Source: an uncultured Lachnospiraceae bacterium (lineage in GTDB: Bacteria; Bacillota; Clostridia; Lachnospirales; Lachnospiraceae). From it: 64,000 nucleotides of DNA. Shown piece by piece: positions 1 to 9,571 of this stretch; within the stretch, counting starts at the first letter, position 1; every line of letters starts with the position of its first letter. Both the position numbers and the translations under genes were made by a program. The notes beneath the pieces were generated by a model, which made no database searches, was not told the DNA's origin, and saw only the letters and a list, made by a program, of their open reading frames with translations. The stretch spans positions 1 through 64,000 of the forward strand of contig CAJFOF010000008.1 of the NCBI GenBank assembly GCA_904395885.1, written 5' to 3'.

Positions 1-400
<400 letters not shown>

Positions 401-820
401 TTACTTTTTATCTTTCGGTCTCTTTGCGCCGTATTTGGAGCGAGCCTGCTTTCTGTTGGCTACGCCGGCTGTATCAAGAGTACCTCTGATGATGTGGTAT
501 CTGGTACCGGGCAGGTCCTTCACACGGCCGCCGCGGATCAGTACAACGCTATGCTCCTGTAAGTTGTGACCCTCACCGGGGATATAGCTTGTTACTTCGA
601 TGCCGTTGGAAAGACGTACTCTGGCGATCTTTCTCAGAGCAGAGTTCGGTTTCTTAGGGGTAGCAGTCTTAACAGCGGTGCACACACCTCTCTTCTGCGG
701 AGCAGAAACGTTCGTCGCTTTCTTCTGTAAAGAATTGTATCCTTTCTGAAGAGCCGGAGCTGTGGACTTCTTAACGCTGGTCTGTCTTCCCTTTCTTACT
801 AACTGGTTAAATGTTGGCAT
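401..820 (-). CDS. rpsL: 30S ribosomal protein S12
   Basis: Decoding-centre protein of the small subunit; 139 residues beginning [12 protein letters not shown]. It carries the conserved segments [11 protein letters not shown] and [12 protein letters not shown], where streptomycin-resistance mutations fall in other bacteria. The residues at those positions (PKKPNS, and K/R in the GRVKDLPG loop) look wild type. The ATG at 820 was chosen because the AGGAGGTG ribosome binding site overlaps the alternative GTG nine bases upstream. It is first gene of the str operon, driven by the promoter at 910-938. Confidence 0.97.
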   Translation of the reverse strand: MPTFNQLVRKGRQTSVKKSTAPALQKGYNSLQKKATNVSAPQKRGVCTAVKTATPKKPNSALRKIARVRLSNGIEVTSYIPGEGHNLQEHSVVLIRGGRVKDLPGTRYHIIRGTLDTAGVANRKQARSKYGAKRPKDKK

Positions 821-909
821 TCTTTTCACCTCCTATGATATTGACTGTGGTTGCTGTACTTCAGCTTTTTTGCACACCAAAAGTATCGCGCTTTGATGCA
901 CGCCCCATT

Positions 910-938
910 ATTATATCCACCAAGAGTTTTTCTGTCAA
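910..938 (-). promoter_or_regulatory. str operon promoter
   Basis: On the minus strand TTGACA (933-938) and TATAAT (910-915) are separated by exactly 17 bases. This is a full sigma-A consensus, fitting a highly expressed ribosomal operon. Transcription would start near 903 and leave a leader of about 80 bases before rpsL. Confidence 0.9.
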
Positions 939-978
939 GGGAAAAATCTTTGTAAATACAAGTTTCTTCCAGGTTTTT

Positions 979-1007
979 TTGCTTATTCGGCCATTTTATG
1001 GTATCAT
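979..1007 (+). promoter_or_regulatory. Promoter of the hydroxyacid dehydrogenase-peptidase-fumarase-malic enzyme operon
   Basis: TTGCTT (979-984), a 17-base spacer and TATCAT (1002-1007) lie 32 bases upstream of the ATG at 1039. It is back-to-back with the str promoter. Confidence 0.7.
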
Positions 1008-1038
1008 GATGGCAAAAGACTACAGGAGGATTGCTTTT

Positions 1039-1980
1039 ATGAAGCTCGTCATCATTGAACCTCTGGGCGTAGACCAGGACAAACTGCTTTCTATGGCCCA
1101 GGCCGTCCTGCCTCAGGACATAGAAATTACTTATTATGATACCCGCGTTTCCGACACAGATACATTGATCAGCCGCGGCCGGGATGCGGATATCATCGCC
1201 GTCTCCAATCTCCCGCTGAACGCGGATGTAATCAACGGCTGCACAAATTTAAAAATGCTGGCGGTAGCCTTTACCGGTGTCGATCATATCGCCATGGACG
1301 CCTGCCGTCAGAAAGGCATTACGGTGTGCAACTGCGCCGGGTATTCTACTGCAGCCGTAGCTGATCTTGTCTTTGGCATGGTGGTTGCCTTATACCGGAA
1401 TCTGATCCCCTGCAATGAGGCGGTTCGCCGCGAGGGAACCAAGGAGGGGCTGATCGGCTTTGAATTAGAGGGAAAGACCTTCGGCATCATCGGAACCGGC
1501 GCCATCGGCCTGCGGGTGGCCTCCATCGCCCAGGCTTTCGGCTGCCGGGTACTGGCCTACAGCCGCACCAAAAAGGACGTCCCCGGCATCACCTACACCG
1601 ATCTTGAGACCCTTTTGAAAAACAGCGATATTGTCTCCCTCCACACCCCGCTGACCCCTGAGACCCGGGGGCTGATCGGCGAGAAGGAACTGTCCTCCAT
1701 GAAGCCTTCGGCCATCCTCATCAACACTGCCAGAGGCCCCGTGGTGGACAGCGCGGCCCTGGCTGACGCTTTAAATTGCGGAAAGATTGCCGGAGCCGGT
1801 GTCGATGTGTTTGAGATGGAGCCGCCCGTCCCCGCGGACCACCCGCTGCTGAACGCGAAAAACCTGATCGCCACTCCTCACGTGGCATTCGCCACCAGAG
1901 AAGCCCTGGTAAAAAGAGCCGCCATCGTATTTGACAACATTGACCGCTGGATCAAGGGAACACCTGCCAACGTCATCTGA
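1039..1980 (+). CDS. D-2-hydroxyacid dehydrogenase (NAD-dependent)
   Basis: A 313-residue member of the D-isomer 2-hydroxyacid dehydrogenase family, which reversibly reduces 2-oxoacids with NAD(P)H in the cytosol. Visible family marks are the Rossmann glycine motif GTGAIG, the signature around LINTARGPVVD (catalytic Arg), a Glu in the DVFEMEPP segment and the catalytic His in ATPHVA. The open frame extends further upstream, but the ATG at 1039 follows AGGAGGA at ideal spacing and lies just after the promoter, so the extension is not coding. The substrate (glycerate, phosphoglycerate, lactate or other) cannot be told from sequence. The next gene starts 35 bases downstream. Confidence 0.88.
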   Translation: MKLVIIEPLGVDQDKLLSMAQAVLPQDIEITYYDTRVSDTDTLISRGRDADIIAVSNLPLNADVINGCTNLKMLAVAFTGVDHIAMDACRQKGITVCNCAGYSTAAVADLVFGMVVALYRNLIPCNEAVRREGTKEGLIGFELEGKTFGIIGTGAIGLRVASIAQAFGCRVLAYSRTKKDVPGITYTDLETLLKNSDIVSLHTPLTPETRGLIGEKELSSMKPSAILINTARGPVVDSAALADALNCGKIAGAGVDVFEMEPPVPADHPLLNAKNLIATPHVAFATREALVKRAAIVFDNIDRWIKGTPANVI

Positions 1981-2015
1981 AGGCCGGCTGCGGTCGGCAG
2001 AAAGGAACACCTGCC

Positions 2016-4004
2016 ATGAGAAAACCAATTCTGTTAAAAGACTTCTTAGATTACAAATTTCTGTCCGGGCTCCAGTATTCCCCGGACGGCAGCCAGGCAG
2101 TCTATGCCGTCTCCTCCTGTGACCTGGCCGCCAACGGCTACAGACACCATCTGTATCTGTGGGACGGCAAAAACCATACCCGCCTGACCGGTTCCGGCGA
2201 TGAGAAGCTCTTCCTCTGGGAAGATGACCGCACAATCCTGTTTGCCTCCCTGAGAGAGCGGGAAGACCGGGATGCCGTCCAGAAGGGCGAAGAGCGCACG
2301 GTATTTTACCGCCTCCCCCTGTCCGGCGGCGAGGCCTGCCGGGCCTTTTCCGTTCCCCTGACCGTCACCGGGATCCAGCAGATCTCCAGAGGGCGGTATG
2401 TACTGCAGGTTCGCTATGATTTGAACTTTTCAGGTCTCTATCTGCTGAATGGCCATGAAAAGGCAGACCGGCTCCAAAAAAAGCAGGAGGAAAAGGATTA
2501 TGAGGTTTTGGACGAACTGCCCTTCTACGGAAACGGAAAGGGCTGTACCAACAAGATCCGCACCTCTCTCTTCCTGTATGAAAGCGATACGGAAACCCTA
2601 ACCCCTGTCAGCGGCCCGCTGGTGGAAGTCAGGGACGCCAAACTGAACGAAGATCATTCTCTTCTTTATTATATTGGAGAGGATTTTCAGACCCGCCGCA
2701 TCTCCCGCCAGGGGATCTGGGCCTTCCAGATCGACACGGGAGAGAGCAGGCAGCTCATGGAAGCCGGGGATTTCTGTCTCTTTTCCCTGCAGCCCTGGGG
2801 AGACAGTCTGCTGGTGCTGGGAACAGACGAAAAACAGTACGGCTCCCATGAAAATCCCTGGTACTATCTTTTAGAGGACGGGAAGCTGTCTCTCCTGGCG
2901 TCCTATGAGGATTCCTTCAGCTCTACCGTGGGAAGCGACTGCCGTCTGGGCGGCGGAAAGACCTCCTGTCTTGACGGCGATACCTATTATTTTATCACTA
3001 CCCGCATCAATTCCAGCCATGTTTACTCTCTGACCAGGGACGGCGTGATCTCCCCGGTCCTGGAATACCCGGGCAGCGTGGATTTCATGGATATTTCAAG
3101 CGGCACCATCCTGTATGGAGGAATGCAGGACGGCCGTCTCCAGGAGCTGTACGCCTTTGACCTCTCCTCCAAAGAGCGGAAGAGAATCTCCAGGTTTAAT
3201 GGATGGGTCACGGAGACAAAGGATGTGCGGCCTCTGGAGCCATGCAATTTTTACAGAGAGGGAACGGAACTCTTCGGATGGGTCATCCCTCCCAGAGATT
3301 ACCAGAAGGGGAAGCAGTACCCGGCCATCCTGGACATCCACGGCGGCCCCAAGACCGTATACGGGGAGGTCTTTTTCCACGAGATGCAGGTGTGGGCCAA
3401 TATGGGCTACTTCGTCTTCTTTATGAATCCCACCGGCTCCGATGGCCGGGGCAATGACTTTGCCGACGTAAAAGGAAAATACGGAACAGTGGATTACGAT
3501 GACCTGATGGCCTTTACCTCCACTGTCCTGGAGCGCTATCCCGACATTGATCCCGGCCGCCTGGGCGTTACCGGCGGAAGTTACGGCGGCTTTATGACCA
3601 ACTGGATCATCGGCCATACCGACCGGTTCCGCGCTGCCGCCAGCCAGCGCTCCATCGCCAACTGGATCTCCATGGCCCACACGTCCGACATCGGAAGCCG
3701 GTTTGTCAAGGATCAGATGGCGGGCTACACCTGGACTGACGCCGAGAGAATGTGGGAACACTCTCCGCTGAAATATGCACCCAACGTCAAGACGCCCACC
3801 CTGTTTATCCACAGCGACGAGGATTTCCGCTGCCCTCTCAGCGAAGGCCTGCAGATGTACAGCGCCCTGGTGGAAAACGGCGTGGAGGCAAAAATGTGTA
3901 TCTTTAAGGGTGAAAACCATGAGCTGAGCCGCAACGGAAGGCCGAAACAGCGGATCCGGCGCCTGGAGGAAATCACCGACTGGATGGAAAAGCATTTGAA
4001 ATAG
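2016..4004 (+). CDS. S9 family serine peptidase (acylaminoacyl-peptidase/dipeptidyl-peptidase type)
   Basis: Cytoplasmic oligopeptidase of the prolyl-oligopeptidase clan, 662 residues, with no signal peptide. Residues 1 to about 400 look like the beta-propeller that gates substrate size (repeated beta blades such as YYFITTRINSSHVYSL). The alpha/beta-hydrolase domain follows, with HGGP for the oxyanion region. Its triad is nucleophile Ser522 in GGSYGG, Asp603 in DEDFRCP and His635 in GENHELS. Second gene of a plus-strand operon; the following fumarase starts 59 bases on. It probably degrades small peptides for amino acids; the exact cleavage preference is not visible. Confidence 0.9.
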   Translation: MRKPILLKDFLDYKFLSGLQYSPDGSQAVYAVSSCDLAANGYRHHLYLWDGKNHTRLTGSGDEKLFLWEDDRTILFASLREREDRDAVQKGEERTVFYRLPLSGGEACRAFSVPLTVTGIQQISRGRYVLQVRYDLNFSGLYLLNGHEKADRLQKKQEEKDYEVLDELPFYGNGKGCTNKIRTSLFLYESDTETLTPVSGPLVEVRDAKLNEDHSLLYYIGEDFQTRRISRQGIWAFQIDTGESRQLMEAGDFCLFSLQPWGDSLLVLGTDEKQYGSHENPWYYLLEDGKLSLLASYEDSFSSTVGSDCRLGGGKTSCLDGDTYYFITTRINSSHVYSLTRDGVISPVLEYPGSVDFMDISSGTILYGGMQDGRLQELYAFDLSSKERKRISRFNGWVTETKDVRPLEPCNFYREGTELFGWVIPPRDYQKGKQYPAILDIHGGPKTVYGEVFFHEMQVWANMGYFVFFMNPTGSDGRGNDFADVKGKYGTVDYDDLMAFTSTVLERYPDIDPGRLGVTGGSYGGFMTNWIIGHTDRFRAAASQRSIANWISMAHTSDIGSRFVKDQMAGYTWTDAERMWEHSPLKYAPNVKTPTLFIHSDEDFRCPLSEGLQMYSALVENGVEAKMCIFKGENHELSRNGRPKQRIRRLEEITDWMEKHLK

Positions 4005-4063
4005 GCACTTGCGATCCTTTTAAACCTTTATCATATTTATTTTATTACCGGAGGAAGCGATTT

Positions 4064-5428
4064 ATGGAATACCGCATTGAAACTGACTCTATGGGCGAAG
4101 TAAAAGTCCCCAAAGATGTATACTGGGGCGCCCAGACGGAGCGCAGCTTTGAAAATTTTGAAATCGGGATTGAAAAAATCCCTATGGAAGTCATCCGCGC
4201 CTTTGCCATCTTAAAAAAAGCGGCCGCCATGGCGAACCACCGCCTGGGGAAACTGGACCAGCGGAGAATGGAGATCATCTCCCAGGTCTGCGATGAAATT
4301 TTGTCTGGAAAACTGGAACGGCATTTCCCGCTGGCTGTCTGGCAGACCGGAAGCGGCACCCAGTCCAACATGAATGTCAACGAGGTGATCGCCAACCGCG
4401 GCAATGAGATCGCCGGGGAAAAGCTGTTCCACCCTAACGATCACGCCAACATGTCCCAGAGCTCCAACGACACCTTCCCCACTGCCATGCACATTGCCGC
4501 AGTGATGGAGATTCAGAACCGTCTGTTCCCCGCTATGGATATGCTGACTTCCGCCTTCCGCCGCCTGGAAGAAGAAAATCAGGGCATCATCAAAACCGGC
4601 CGCACCCATCTTCAGGATGCCACCCCCATCGCCTTTTCCCAGGAGATCAGCGGGTGGAGAAACTGCCTGGAGAAAACCCGCGCCATGCTGGAGGACAGCC
4701 TGAAAGGTCTGAAAGAGCTTGCCCTGGGCGGCACCGCTGTGGGCACCGGCCTCAATGCCCCCAAGGGATTTGACACTGAGGTGGCCAAAGCGGTCTCTGA
4801 GCTCACCGGAGTCGATTTTGTCACCGCTCCCAATAAATTTCACTCTCTCACCAGCAAGGATGACATCGTCTTTGCCCACGGCGCCCTAAAGGCTCTGGCT
4901 GCAAACCTGATGAAGATCGCCAATGACATCCGCTGGCTGGCCAGCGGCCCCCGCTGTGGCCTGGGAGAGATCACGATCCCGGAAAATGAGCCGGGAAGCT
5001 CCATCATGCCGGGAAAAGTCAACCCCACCCAGTGTGAATCCGTCACCATGGTAGCCGTCCAGGTCATGGCCAACGATGTGGCTGTGGGGATGGCCGCTTC
5101 CCAGGGAAACTTTGAGCTGAATGTGTATATGCCGGTCTGCATCTACAATTTCCTTCAGTCCGTCCGTCTTCTCTCCGACTCCATCGTCTCCTTTGAGAAG
5201 CACTGCGTCTGCGGAATCAAAGCAAACCGGGAAAAAATGGATGAAAACCTTCACCGCTCCCTGATGCTGGTAACCTGTCTCAATCCCCACATTGGCTATG
5301 ACAATGCCGCAAAAACTGCCAAAAAAGCCTACCGGGAAAATATTTCACTCAAGGAGGCCTGCGTCGCCCTGGGCTTTTTGACGCCGGAACAGTTTGACCA
5401 GGTCTTCCACCCAGAACAAATGGTGTAA
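4064..5428 (+). CDS. fumC: Class II fumarate hydratase
   Basis: Catalyses reversible hydration of fumarate to L-malate with no iron-sulfur cluster. It has 454 residues, close to the usual length. The superfamily signature GSSIMPGKVN is at 311-320, with the catalytic serine in the mobile loop. Other fumarase motifs are TGSGTQSNMN, SSNDTFPTA and GRTHLQDA, the last carrying the conserved His. A strong GGAGG lies upstream of the ATG. It is 15 bases ahead of malic enzyme, so the pair convert fumarate to malate to pyruvate. Class I (Fe-S) fumarase is commoner in clostridia, so the heat- and oxygen-stable type is notable. Confidence 0.95.
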   Translation: MEYRIETDSMGEVKVPKDVYWGAQTERSFENFEIGIEKIPMEVIRAFAILKKAAAMANHRLGKLDQRRMEIISQVCDEILSGKLERHFPLAVWQTGSGTQSNMNVNEVIANRGNEIAGEKLFHPNDHANMSQSSNDTFPTAMHIAAVMEIQNRLFPAMDMLTSAFRRLEEENQGIIKTGRTHLQDATPIAFSQEISGWRNCLEKTRAMLEDSLKGLKELALGGTAVGTGLNAPKGFDTEVAKAVSELTGVDFVTAPNKFHSLTSKDDIVFAHGALKALAANLMKIANDIRWLASGPRCGLGEITIPENEPGSSIMPGKVNPTQCESVTMVAVQVMANDVAVGMAASQGNFELNVYMPVCIYNFLQSVRLLSDSIVSFEKHCVCGIKANREKMDENLHRSLMLVTCLNPHIGYDNAAKTAKKAYRENISLKEACVALGFLTPEQFDQVFHPEQMV

Positions 5429-5443
5429 AGGAGAACAAACGCG

Positions 5444-6613
5444 ATGAACATCAATGAAGAATCTTTAAAACTGCACTATGAATTAAAAGGAAAAATCGAA
5501 GTCATTTCCAGAAAGCACATTACAACCAGGGAGGAGCTGTCTCTGGTGTACACCCCCGGCGTAGCGGAACCCTGCCGCCAGATCGCCGCTGACTACGAGA
5601 AGTCCTTCCAACTGACCCGCCGCTCCAACCTGGTGGCCGTCATCACCGACGGTACAGCCGTCCTGGGCTTAGGGGATATCGGCCCGGCAGCCGGAATGCC
5701 TGTCATGGAAGGAAAATGTGCTCTCTTTAAAGAGTTTGGAGATGTGGACGCCTTCCCCATCTGTATTGATTCCAAAGACACTGACACCATCGTCCAGACC
5801 ATCGCCCTGATCTCAAAGAGCTTCGGCGGCATCAATCTGGAGGACATCTCAGCTCCCCGCTGCTTTGAGATCGAGCGCCGTCTGAAAGAGCTCTGCGATA
5901 TCCCTGTCTTCCACGATGACCAGCACGGCACAGCCATCGTCGTGGCTGCCGCCATGATCAACGCCATGAAAGTCACCGGCAAAGAGATGGGCAAAATGCG
6001 GATCGTCATCAACGGCGCCGGCGCTGCCGGGATCGCCATCGGAAAGCTGCTGATCAGCATGGGCTTTGGCAATGTCATTATGTGTGATATCAACGGCATT
6101 ATCTGTGAGGGCGACGAGGGCCTTAATCCCGGCCAGGAGGAGATCTCCCACATCAGCAATCTGGGGAAAGAACACGGCCTGCTGGCAGACGCCATGAAGG
6201 GGGCAGACGCCTTCGTCGGCGTGTCCCGCCCCGGTCTTGTCACCCGCAAGATGGTGGCTTCCATGAATCAGGGGATCGTTTTTGCCATGGCCAATCCGAC
6301 CCCGGAGATCATGCCCGATGAGGCCAAAGCCGGAGGAGCCGCTGTCATCGGAACCGGCCGCTCTGACTTCCCCAATCAGATCAACAACGTTCTGGTCTTC
6401 CCCGGCATCTTCAAGGGTGCTCTGGCTGTCCGGGCAAAAGAAATCACAGAGACCATGAAACAGCGGGCAGCCTACGCCATCGCCTCCATGATCCCGGAGG
6501 ATCATCTTGGGCCGGAAAATATCATCCCCTCTGCTCTGGATAAAACCGTAGCCGGAGCTGTCGCCAAAGCGGTGGCCGACACTGCGGTGGAGGAAGGAAT
6601 CGCCAGAATCTGA
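5444..6613 (+). CDS. NAD-dependent malic enzyme (oxaloacetate-decarboxylating)
   Basis: Oxidatively decarboxylates L-malate to pyruvate, making NAD(P)H and CO2. The 389-residue short bacterial form has Tyr36 in YTPGVAEP, catalytic Lys91 in MEGKCALFK, metal ligands in NLEDI (132-135) and HDDQHGT (157-163), and the Rossmann motif INGAGAAG at 189-196. No phosphotransacetylase domain is fused. It ends the operon; a hairpin terminator follows at 6664-6703. With the adjacent fumarase it would route fumarate from amino-acid or aspartate breakdown to pyruvate. NAD preference is inferred from the family, not proven here. Confidence 0.92.
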   Translation: MNINEESLKLHYELKGKIEVISRKHITTREELSLVYTPGVAEPCRQIAADYEKSFQLTRRSNLVAVITDGTAVLGLGDIGPAAGMPVMEGKCALFKEFGDVDAFPICIDSKDTDTIVQTIALISKSFGGINLEDISAPRCFEIERRLKELCDIPVFHDDQHGTAIVVAAAMINAMKVTGKEMGKMRIVINGAGAAGIAIGKLLISMGFGNVIMCDINGIICEGDEGLNPGQEEISHISNLGKEHGLLADAMKGADAFVGVSRPGLVTRKMVASMNQGIVFAMANPTPEIMPDEAKAGGAAVIGTGRSDFPNQINNVLVFPGIFKGALAVRAKEITETMKQRAAYAIASMIPEDHLGPENIIPSALDKTVAGAVAKAVADTAVEEGIARI

Positions 6614-6663
6614 GGAATGGTGTCAGCACACTGATACCTTCTGACAATCTGTAAGGAACTGAA

Positions 6664-6703
6664 AAGGGGCCTCTCTAAACGTGCTATTCAGAGAGCGCCC
6701 CTT
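6664..6703. terminator. Bidirectional terminator between malic enzyme and MATE genes
   Basis: The arms AAGGGGC-CTCTCT and AGAGAG-C-GCCCCTT pair over 13 bases with one bulge and are followed by a pyrimidine-rich tract on the plus strand. The site lies between convergent genes. Confidence 0.75.
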
Positions 6704-6718
6704 CTGTCTGTCTTTCAT

Positions 6719-8086
6719 TCACTTTTGTCTCTTCTCATTTCTCCAGTAATACGCCAGGCAGAGCAGAGAACCCACCGCCGCCGAAAAAGACATACCCCAC
6801 CCTATGGCCTCTGCCGAGATCTGCTCCGCACAGCAGAGCCAGAAGATCAGCGGAATCCTTACCAAAAAGGCTGTCACCAGGGCAGACACCATGACAAACC
6901 CTGTCTTTCCCAGGCCGTTCAGATACCCCTGGAGGCAGTACATCAAAGCCAGGAATACATACTCCAGGGAATCTCCTCGCAGGTAGGCGGCCGCGGCTGT
7001 CAAAACTGTCGGATCCGCCTGGAAAAGGCCAGCCAGCTCTCTTCCGCGAAAAAATGTAACTAAGCTGATCAGCCCGCAGAAAACAAAGGAGCAGGCAAAG
7101 GCCGTCCAAAGTCCTTTGACCGCCTGGCTTCTCCTGCCTGCAGCCAGATGGATGGCCGTATACGTGCCAAGGCCCTCCTGAAAGGCCGTGGGCACCAGGA
7201 CGAAGAATGCAAACATTTTCTCTGCGATCCCAACGCCTGCTGCCTCCACTATGCCTGCAGAATTGATCATACTGGTGACAATCAGAATGGAAATCCCCGT
7301 AAGGAGCGAGTTTAAAATAATCGGCGAACTCAGGCAGATAATCTCCGCGGTTTTATCCCAGCCTTTTTTTGCGCTGGAAAAAAGCCTCTGCCCGCCGGAA
7401 AAATTTGCTGTTTTCTTTAAAAAGAATACGGGACTTTTTCTCAGATAGACCAGAGCCAGCACAGCGCAGAGGCCCTGGGCCGCCATGGTCGCCGCTCCGG
7501 CTCCGGCTGCCCCCATCCCCCATTGTCCCACCAGGAGTAGATCTCCAAATAAGTTGACTGTTCCGGAAAACGCCGCAAACAACAGCGAGATCTTTGAGCG
7601 GCCGGCACTTTTGTAGATGGCATTGACCATCTGGTAAACAGCCGTAAAAAGCATCCCCGGGCTACAGCTCCGCAAATACCTGCCCATCTCCTGAGCAGCG
7701 CCTTCCGGCATCTGCATCCATTCTGCAATCTGCCCCGCTCCCAGATACATAAGCAGGCCAAGGAAAACACCCAGAACCACCAGCAGCCTCATTCCGGCTG
7801 CCGCCGTCTGATCGGCCCGCCCGGACTCTCCCGAGCCTGCCATCAGCACTGCCGCCCCTGCGGTCATTCCTGTGATCGCCATGGTAAAAAAGGAGGTGAC
7901 CTGTGCGGCACTGGAAACCGCCAGAATACTCTCTGACTGACAGTACCGCGCTACGATCCACAGGTCAGTGATCCCGTACAGTGACTGCAGAAAAAGAGAA
8001 AAGGCGATGGGCGTTATGTACAGCAAGAGGACTTTTGCCGTATTGCCGCCTAACAGTATATGGGTATCATTCTGTCTCTCCGTCAT
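6719..8086 (-). CDS. MATE family multidrug/cation efflux transporter
   Basis: A 455-residue polytopic inner-membrane protein with about 12 hydrophobic segments in two pseudo-symmetric halves, the size and layout of MATE (DinF/NorM) exporters that use Na+ or H+ gradients. The N-terminal helix starts PIAFSLFLQSLYG and the second half starts LSSPIILNSLLTG, both typical of each MATE half. The frame is open to 8140, but the ATG at 8086 has GGAGC nine bases upstream and overlaps the previous gene's end by 20 bases, so it is preferred. It is the last gene of the run with the metallophosphoesterase. Substrate unknown. Confidence 0.85.
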   Translation of the reverse strand: MTERQNDTHILLGGNTAKVLLLYITPIAFSLFLQSLYGITDLWIVARYCQSESILAVSSAAQVTSFFTMAITGMTAGAAVLMAGSGESGRADQTAAAGMRLLVVLGVFLGLLMYLGAGQIAEWMQMPEGAAQEMGRYLRSCSPGMLFTAVYQMVNAIYKSAGRSKISLLFAAFSGTVNLFGDLLLVGQWGMGAAGAGAATMAAQGLCAVLALVYLRKSPVFFLKKTANFSGGQRLFSSAKKGWDKTAEIICLSSPIILNSLLTGISILIVTSMINSAGIVEAAGVGIAEKMFAFFVLVPTAFQEGLGTYTAIHLAAGRRSQAVKGLWTAFACSFVFCGLISLVTFFRGRELAGLFQADPTVLTAAAAYLRGDSLEYVFLALMYCLQGYLNGLGKTGFVMVSALVTAFLVRIPLIFWLCCAEQISAEAIGWGMSFSAAVGSLLCLAYYWRNEKRQK

Positions 8087-8858
8087 CCGCTTCTGCTCCG
8101 TCAAAAAATTCCAGCCGGTATTCTTCCTTCTGCGGATCACAGTCCACCATCAGTCCGGGAATCTGCCGTTCCCCCTCTACCAGCGCTTTTAAAGTAACAT
8201 AGGAAATCCCCCGCTGAACTGTCAGCGCCCCGCTGTGACAGTGTCCCTGCAGGACAAGGCTGACTTTTCCGCTTTTCTCCAGGACCGCTCTCACCTGACG
8301 GTGATTCACCACCACATGGGGATCCCTCTCTCCTTCCAGCAGACGGCTGTCCAGGTTGGCGTGGACAAAGATCACTGCCGGTTTATCCGTCTGTTCCAGG
8401 TCCATCTCCAGCCACTGAAGCTGCTGTTCATCCAGATAGAGTTCATCCCACTTGACCGCCGCCGTCCTCCGCCTGCCGTCTTTCTGGTAATTGGAATCCA
8501 ACAGGACAAAATGGATTCCCTCTGCCTCAAAAGAACCGTAACCGCCGGCAGGCACCCCCGGCAGCAGGGCCAGGAGATCCGCATCCGGCAGGCCGCCCCG
8601 GTCATGATTGCCGGGACACATATAAAAGGGAAGCCCGCTTCCCCGGATCACTGTCTGCAATTCTTCCAGCCAGGCTTTTAACTCCTCACTGTCCTCGCTC
8701 CCATCAATCAGGTCTCCCAGGCACACCACAAAATCTGCCTTCGCTTTCTGAAAGCGGTTCAGGCATGCTTCCAGCTTCCTTTTTGATTGGGAGAAAAAGC
8801 GCTCCCCGTCATCCTCCCTGCTGCAGAAATGAACGTCTGCGAAGACACCGAATCTCAT
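8067..8858 (-). CDS. Metallophosphoesterase (calcineurin-like)
   Basis: A 263-residue cytosolic phosphoesterase of the calcineurin-like fold. The dinuclear metal motifs are in order: DVH at 8-10, GDLIDG, GNHDRG, a mid-protein HANLD segment and GHCHSG near the end. The closest architectures hydrolyse phosphodiesters such as cyclic nucleotides or glycerophosphodiesters. The ATG at 8858 was chosen because GAGGGTGG lies just upstream; the GTG nine bases further up falls inside that site. It sits in a run with a histidine phosphatase and an Ugp-like importer, which hints at processing an imported phosphorylated compound (inference). Confidence 0.85.
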   Translation of the reverse strand: MRFGVFADVHFCSREDDGERFFSQSKRKLEACLNRFQKAKADFVVCLGDLIDGSEDSEELKAWLEELQTVIRGSGLPFYMCPGNHDRGGLPDADLLALLPGVPAGGYGSFEAEGIHFVLLDSNYQKDGRRRTAAVKWDELYLDEQQLQWLEMDLEQTDKPAVIFVHANLDSRLLEGERDPHVVVNHRQVRAVLEKSGKVSLVLQGHCHSGALTVQRGISYVTLKALVEGERQIPGLMVDCDPQKEEYRLEFFDGAEADDGETE

Positions 8859-8873
8859 ATCTTCCACCCTCTG

Positions 8874-9569
8874 TTATTTAAAATTATACTGGAGGCCTCT
8901 GGTTCCGGCCTCAATGCCTTTTAAAGCCAAATGCTCTACCCCGCCCATCTTCAGGATCCGAAAATTCACCCGGCCGTCCCCTGACTCCTCTGCAAGGATT
9001 TCCGTCACAGATGAGGGTGATAGAAATCCAGTGCGCCACAGAACGGCCGGGGGCAGGTCTAAGAGGAAGGCCAGAAACGCAAGACCGACGCCCAGATGGC
9101 AGAAAAGTGCAATATATCGATCTTCCAACGGCCCGTCCTCACGCCATGCGCCGTCCCTGCGGCTGATCCCATAGCGGGACAGCAGGCTGAGTCCACCGCT
9201 TTCCAGCTCTTCCCACCGCTTTTTCAGGCAGGTTTCTGCCATGACAGCGTCCTCCAGAAATCTCCTGTTTTCCAGAGTCTTCAGCCGTTCCGGAGCCAGA
9301 TTCCAGACCGCCAGATCCGGTCTTCGTCTGTCCCACACTGTCACATCGTCCATCTCTCTCAGCCACGGCAGAATCTCAACCGCTTTTCCTGCCGCTTCCG
9401 CTGCAGGAGCCGCGGTTTCCCTGGCCCTTCCCAGAGGCGAGCTGAAAAACTCGCCTTCGGACCGGATCCAGGGAAGGCAGGCAAGGGCATGAGCCTGCCG
9501 CCTGCCCTCCTCCGTCAGGCTGTCTTTATCATAGTCCGGATCTCCATGCCGGATCAGATATAGTTTCAT
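8874..9569 (-). CDS. Histidine phosphatase family protein (phosphoglycerate-mutase-like)
   Basis: A 231-residue member of the histidine phosphatase superfamily, identified by the N-terminal RHG motif (residues 7-9, phospho-accepting His8) and TEEGRRQA. A second Arg is in SSPLGRARETA and the distal catalytic His in ALFCHLGVG. These enzymes dephosphorylate sugar phosphates, nucleotides or phosphoproteins; the substrate is not evident. It starts three bases after the solute-binding protein gene and is followed 15 bases on by the metallophosphoesterase, so it is part of that operon. Confidence 0.85.
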   Translation of the reverse strand: MKLYLIRHGDPDYDKDSLTEEGRRQAHALACLPWIRSEGEFFSSPLGRARETAAPAAEAAGKAVEILPWLREMDDVTVWDRRRPDLAVWNLAPERLKTLENRRFLEDAVMAETCLKKRWEELESGGLSLLSRYGISRRDGAWREDGPLEDRYIALFCHLGVGLAFLAFLLDLPPAVLWRTGFLSPSSVTEILAEESGDGRVNFRILKMGGVEHLALKGIEAGTRGLQYNFK

Positions 9570-9571
9570 AG

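Noticed and set aside
811-1038. Upstream extension of the D-2-hydroxyacid dehydrogenase frame
   Set aside because: It covers the divergent promoters at 910-938 and 979-1007, and a strong ribosome binding site sits before the ATG at 1039.
3096-3995. A 299-residue frame on the minus strand opposite the S9 peptidase gene
   Set aside because: It is a shadow of the peptidase coding frame, with no family motif and no ribosome binding site.
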